A stretch of 64,000 nt of DNA. Origin: Paralvinella palmiformis (lineage: Eukaryota > Annelida > Polychaeta > Terebellida > Alvinellidae). The notes under the pieces were generated by a model. That model saw only the letters and a program-made list of their open reading frames with translations. It had not been told where the DNA came from and searched no databases. The position numbers were made by a program, and so were the translations under genes. Location of the stretch: NCBI GenBank assembly GCA_025642065.1, contig JAODUP010000467.1, positions 15,001 to 79,000 of the forward strand, given 5' to 3'. Positions 58,350-64,000 of this stretch are shown piece by piece (position 1 is the stretch's first letter; each line of letters begins with the position of its first letter).

Positions 58350-59210
58350 TAGGGCTCCAGTCAGGCATAATTATGAACATGCGAGATATCCACAGAAGTA
58401 TGTAGATCAGCATAGACGAGTGATAATTATACGGTACTAATTAAGGTGATAATAAATGAGAATAAAGTGTGACTGAGACAAAATGGTACTTCCGACAACA
58501 GCTTCCTGACAGTGGACCATCATTAGGCCTCCAGACTAGTGGCCTATCGATGTACAGCTGATCATGTTATTTACGGATTACCGACTAATTTAGACGCTAG
58601 GTCCACCACGATGTCCTCGTCGAGCAACTGATGATCAGACAATGAAGTCTTATCTAAAACATTTTCAATACTTCAGTAACTAAAATCAATCCAGTCTTTG
58701 CCTTATATGTCTCTTGTGACTTCTCGTCGTCGGTGACCATTGATGAACTCTGTATCTCCTCAATAATGGCTCGTCTCCTAACAGATGTATCACTCGTTAT
58801 CGCCACTTATCACCAACGAGTTAAAGAAAACATAAAGAGAAAGATTAAATGGAGAAGTGAGTTATTTGTTGGAAGAAGAAAAAAACGAAACCAAACTATC
58901 CTTTGGGTGGATAAACGTGTTACATATACATAATGTACAATCTAATCCTATCTTCAACAGACCCGGACGGATACTTTCTTTTATATTGTATTACTGTTTT
59001 ATGCACATGATCCATCTTATTGGTAGATTAACTGTCATATAACAGGTAGTAATTTATCAAGTATTTGGTGAAACTTGTCTCATTATGTTTGGATAGTAAT
59101 ACTTTGTGGGTACTGTTGTTCTTTCATGTTGAGGATATATCGATCAAAATAACAGATAATATGTTAAGTTGCTTAGATCGTTTTTTTTTTTATATTCTCG
59201 TGTTACGATT

Positions 59211-59310
59211 GTCTTACCGCCTCTATGGTTTAGTGAGAGGCCGGAGGCTCGAATCCCGGCCGTGGATCTATATCATGAAGGGTGTTTCATCCAACCACTC
59301 AATTGACAAG
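59211..59310 (+). mobile_element. SINE-4-like fragment in unit 2
   Basis: CGCCTCTATGGTTTAGTGAG, GGAGGCTCGAATCCCGGCCG, GTTTCATCCAACCACTCAAT, CAAGGTTTCTTTCACCGAAT. Better preserved than its unit 1 partner; the last part matches SINE-4 at 51570. Confidence 0.75.
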
Positions 59311-60966
59311 GTTTCTTTCACCGAATATGACTGAGCACAGACTTGAAAGACAACTAAGTAAATGTTATCCATCTATCGTTCAATGGAGTCCAGTTTCGGT
59401 TAATCAAAGACCTGGTTGCAGAAATCCATTTCACGTTATCGTTCGGCTAATAAACAACAAAGAGACCCCGAGAAAAGATCATTTAAACGTGGTTTAACAC
59501 AAACACCATCTTAAATAGGCCGAGTCATCGCATAAATGTGTTATTCGTGGAAGCCAAGCCACTTGTTCAATAATCCTTAAAGCCATAATTATGTTTTATT
59601 CGTTGCATTTACTCCTCTGTATACTGTTCCCATAATTGAAGTTCAGATGTTTGCTTTGATTGGATCAAGTAAATGTGTCGTCCCATTTCGGGTTTATGGC
59701 TTCGCTTTTGTCACATCCTGTATTGCCTTAGTTAATAATACTCTTACTGCTGATGTTGCTCCTACTACTACTATTACTACTATTACTACTACTACTGCTA
59801 CGGCTACTACTACCGCTTCTACTATTACAACAACAACCATTTATGCTAAACATAATAATAACAACACTTGATGTTGTTAGTGTTGTTTTTCTTGATCCAA
59901 CAACAATACTTGTGTTTATTGCTGCTACTTTTTGATTCCTCATGATATTACTCCAAATCAATTAAAATATGTCACTTATGTTTCCATAATCAATTAATTC
60001 ATCACATTATAAAGTGAAAAACCAACGTGTTTCTATTCTAGAACCATCTGATTAATGGCTGGATTAAAAACAATTTCGTATACTTGGTTGTTGGCTAATT
60101 GAAAGTAATAACCGAATGTCAGGTGTTGGTCAATTAGCCACTCCGTCAGTCAGTCTTTTGGCATTTTGATTGAAGTTTCGTACATTCATTAATTCACTTC
60201 TAATTCACTCATCTAATCACAATCAGTAATATTTTGAACCAACTATTTTCCAGGCATGATGTAATTACCCGAAATCATACAATCATACAGATGTAATTTT
60301 ATGCTTCTCAAACATATTGAATCTAATATGTCATACATAATGTTTATATTAACCAGAAACACATTGGGCTTTATTTCTGATATTACCGTTATATAGGTAA
60401 ACTATTGAGAGCAATAGCTCAGGTTGTAATCTATTTAAGTAATAGCCAACACAAACACATTGACTTATTTTATTTATGACAGTTTTCGACCCGTCTGTCT
60501 ATCATCGTATCTTTTTTAGTATGTTTTCTTTACTTAATACAGTTTGATGTATCACTCATTTATGGGCAATTATAACCCAAACACTAAATATCTAAATAAT
60601 ATGACATTGTATAATATTGGTGTGCGATGAACATGCTTTATCAATAAGTGAACTAATAAAATCATCTCTCACACCAACCTGTTTTCCGGCATTTTATTAC
60701 CTAGATCAGGTAAATATTCACTTGGGGATAGTTAATTAAAATGAGGCTTCTCAAACCTCAGCCCTTATCAAATTATGGCTTTTAATTGTTATCCCATTGG
60801 CGGTCTATATGCAAGTCAAACGACAACACTTCTATATTCGTCTTATTATGCTTTCCCCTCCTCCATCGCTACATAAAAAGGGTATCTAATCTTATCATAT
60901 ATATTAAAGACAATATGGACTGAACATCATGAAATAAGAGAAAACATATAACAATAACATATGTTA

Positions 60967-61008
60967 CACACATATAGACACACACAGAAACACACACACA
61001 CTAGCGCA

Positions 61009-61040
<32 letters not shown>

Positions 61041-61044
61041 CACG
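60967..61044. repeat. (CA)n(GCAC)n microsatellite, unit 2
   Basis: Shorter version of 57500-57604. Confidence 0.95.
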
Positions 61045-61179
61045 GTGCTGTCGTTTGACAACAAATCTGCTAATATTTAAATAACACAGCATACCTTAGA
61101 AACTGTCGGATTTCCTCAGGTGTCCATGTGGTGTGTCTATAGATTACAAATTAGTTGATTACATACAAATGTACAACCA

Positions 61180-62660
61180 GTTGAAATAATAAATCTGGCA
61201 AACACCAAATATAGACTGACTCTCGATGAAAGCATTTTTGTTGATGGCTTAAGGTTGAAAAGATCCATTTTAATTACCAAATCGTGACGGAAAGAAACTA
61301 TTCTATTTGGTGACTTACCATGTTCAGGTAGTGAGTTCCATAGATTAGGGACAGCAACTGAAAAGGCACGAATTTCATAGACATTGGTACAGAGTTTAAA
61401 AATGATGCGAGAGTGAACAGGGAGTCAATGAGAACACCGAGGGGACCATGTGACAACCCTAGATAAGCAGTTCCGAACACACTGAAGTTTTAGAATATCC
61501 TTAGATGCGAGGTAATAAAGAAGAGAGTTGCAGTAATCAATCATGTCTATTGTTTGTTATCCAGCCATAGATATCACTGAGACAGTCACCTAGTTGTGTA
61601 AGATAAAGATCTGTGTTTTTGCTGGAGATAAAGGTTTGTATACTTGCGTGTCATCTGCATATAAATGATGGTCTAATTTATGGGTTTGAATAAGTGAGTT
61701 TAGTGGTATGGTATACAGAGTAAAGATCAGCAGTCCAAAAACAGAACCATGGGGTAATGAGTGTAGTAGCAATGGTTTTGGCGACTGAAAGAGAAATATA
61801 GCGCCGAATACGGTGAAGATCACGTATATGGTAGAAGCAGCGATATGTCGCAGAAATATGTTTTCTGAAATTAAACTCGCTATCAAATGTAACACCAAAA
61901 TTACGTACAGTTTGTGATGGTGTGATGCTATGTTTAATGATGGGCGTATGAAAGAAGCGAGTAAGTTTGCAGCGTTGTCTGGATTTAACTATAATAATGA
62001 AATATGTTTTGTTCGAATTGAGTCTATGTCTAATGGTTGTTATCCAGCCAGAGATACCACTAACACAGTCACCTAGTTGTGTACGAGAATGTTTGCTGCA
62101 TATAACGATTCGTATATACTTGGATTTCATCTGTATATAAATGTTGGTCTAATTTATGGCTATGAATAAGTGAGTTAATGGTTATGGTATATATAGTAAT
62201 GATCAGCAGTCCATGAACAGAACCACGCGGAACACCGCAAAACAAGGCAACTGCCTTTGAAAAACCCATTTTTTAATAATGAGTAGATCCAAGTGAGTGC
62301 TGAGCCCAATAGTCTATGCAACCCAGAGAGGGGATCTAGAAGAACAGAATAATCAATGGTGTCAAAGGCTGCAGATAAATCTAATAGTGTTAGTTCTGTG
62401 ACCTTTTATGTGTCTGTGTTTAGCCATATTTCATTAGGATCTTCCAGTAGAGCGGTTTCTGTAATGTGAAATTGTTTGAAAACACTAAACAAGTGATTAC
62501 ATTGAATGTGACCATTCAAACGACTGGATACGACTTGTTCTTATAATTTATTTCTAATACAATATGAAAGATAGATTAGAAATAGGTCAATAGCTGTTTA
62601 GGTTATTGGGTAGTATAGTTTCTTAAGAAGAGGATTTACATAGGCATTCATAAAATGAGA
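61180..62660 (-). pseudogene. LINE G, rearranged copy with doubled RT segment
   Basis: On the minus strand: FDTIDYSVLLDP-type sequence near 62370-62320; KAVALFCGVPRGSVHGLLII with HLYTDEIQVYT (62270-62090); WITTIRHRLNSNKTYFII (62050-61990); SVRNFGV-like TVRNFGVTFDSEFNFRKHIS and RDLHRIRRYISLSVAKTIAT (61920-61780). The RT block then recurs as LPHGSVFGLLIFTLYTIPLN and HLYADDTQVYKPL (61760-61600), and the C-terminal FSVAVPNLWNSLPEHGKSPN follows at about 61350-61290. L2/CR1 group. Stops and frameshifts make it inactive. Confidence 0.85.

Positions 62661-64000
<1,340 letters not shown>

Larger units (their letters stand above)
58350..61728. repeat. Tandem segmental duplication, unit 2
   Basis: Starts near CAGGCATAATTATGAACATG and aligns with unit 1 until GTATACAGAGTAAAGAT. 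Lacks SINE-2 and the second TTGATGTTG block, and has a 26-base deletion in LINE G (61427). The frame at 58733-58933 is broken in unit 1 by a 10-base difference, so it is not a conserved gene. Confidence 0.9.

Noticed and set aside
58733..58933. 66-codon frame TIDELCISSIMARLLTDVSL as a possible gene
   Set aside because: The duplicate in unit 1 (about 54700-54850) carries a 10-base difference that breaks the frame, so it is not maintained.

Overview
This window looks like repeat-rich, AT-rich intergenic DNA from an animal nuclear genome. There is no bacterial-style gene packing, operon, rRNA, CRISPR array or convincing complete host gene. What can be recognised is selfish DNA and its debris: at least eight fragments of L2/CR1-group non-LTR retrotransposons, one Penelope-like element, a Tigger/pogo transposon, a Tc1/mariner transposon, at least four tRNA-derived SINE families, several dispersed repeats I cannot name, and very abundant (TA)n, (TG)n, (GA)n and (ATT)n microsatellites. 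This mix resembles an invertebrate, perhaps a lophotrochozoan such as a mollusc. That assignment is an inference and is weak.

Layout. 1-2095 is a degraded LINE with a (TA)n tract inside its reverse transcriptase. 2094-2840 holds a direct-repeat pair. 2905-5650 is a decayed Penelope-like element (RT plus GIY-YIG nuclease) with a probable hammerhead ribozyme at its 3' end. 7237-8944 is a Tigger-like transposon with perfect terminal inverted repeats and a TA target duplication. 9345-11545 contains repeats R1/R2 around a 146-base direct duplication. 11546-19300 is mostly unassigned, with SINE pieces, a large compound microsatellite and two weak exon candidates. 19840-33215 is a mosaic of repeat R1 in both orientations, R2, and LINE copies C, D and F. 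28310-36507 contains two copies of repeat R4. 36909-37824 is a Tc1/mariner relic, and 38640-41680 is the best LINE copy (B). 42522-42626 is a pair of near-perfect palindromes. 42830-48990 holds R1, two copies of SINE-3, LINE tails, LINE E, and an endonuclease fragment (LINE H). 54330-61728 is a tandem segmental duplication of 3.4-4.0 kb units, whose right ends lie in LINE G. The window ends in R2 copies headed by a very long (TG)n tract.

No gene here appears able to act. The retroelement reading frames are broken by stops and frameshifts, and several catalytic residues are changed (YADD to YAND in LINE C; NCDETG to NCHETG in the Tigger element). The interactions visible are parasitic: SINE tails match LINE tails, as expected if LINE machinery mobilised them; elements sit inside one another; and microsatellites sit repeatedly at the ends or inside of the same repeat families. 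All homology statements come from reading by eye. Element boundaries without a target duplication or terminal repeat are approximate, and some reading frames mentioned begin at non-ATG codons.
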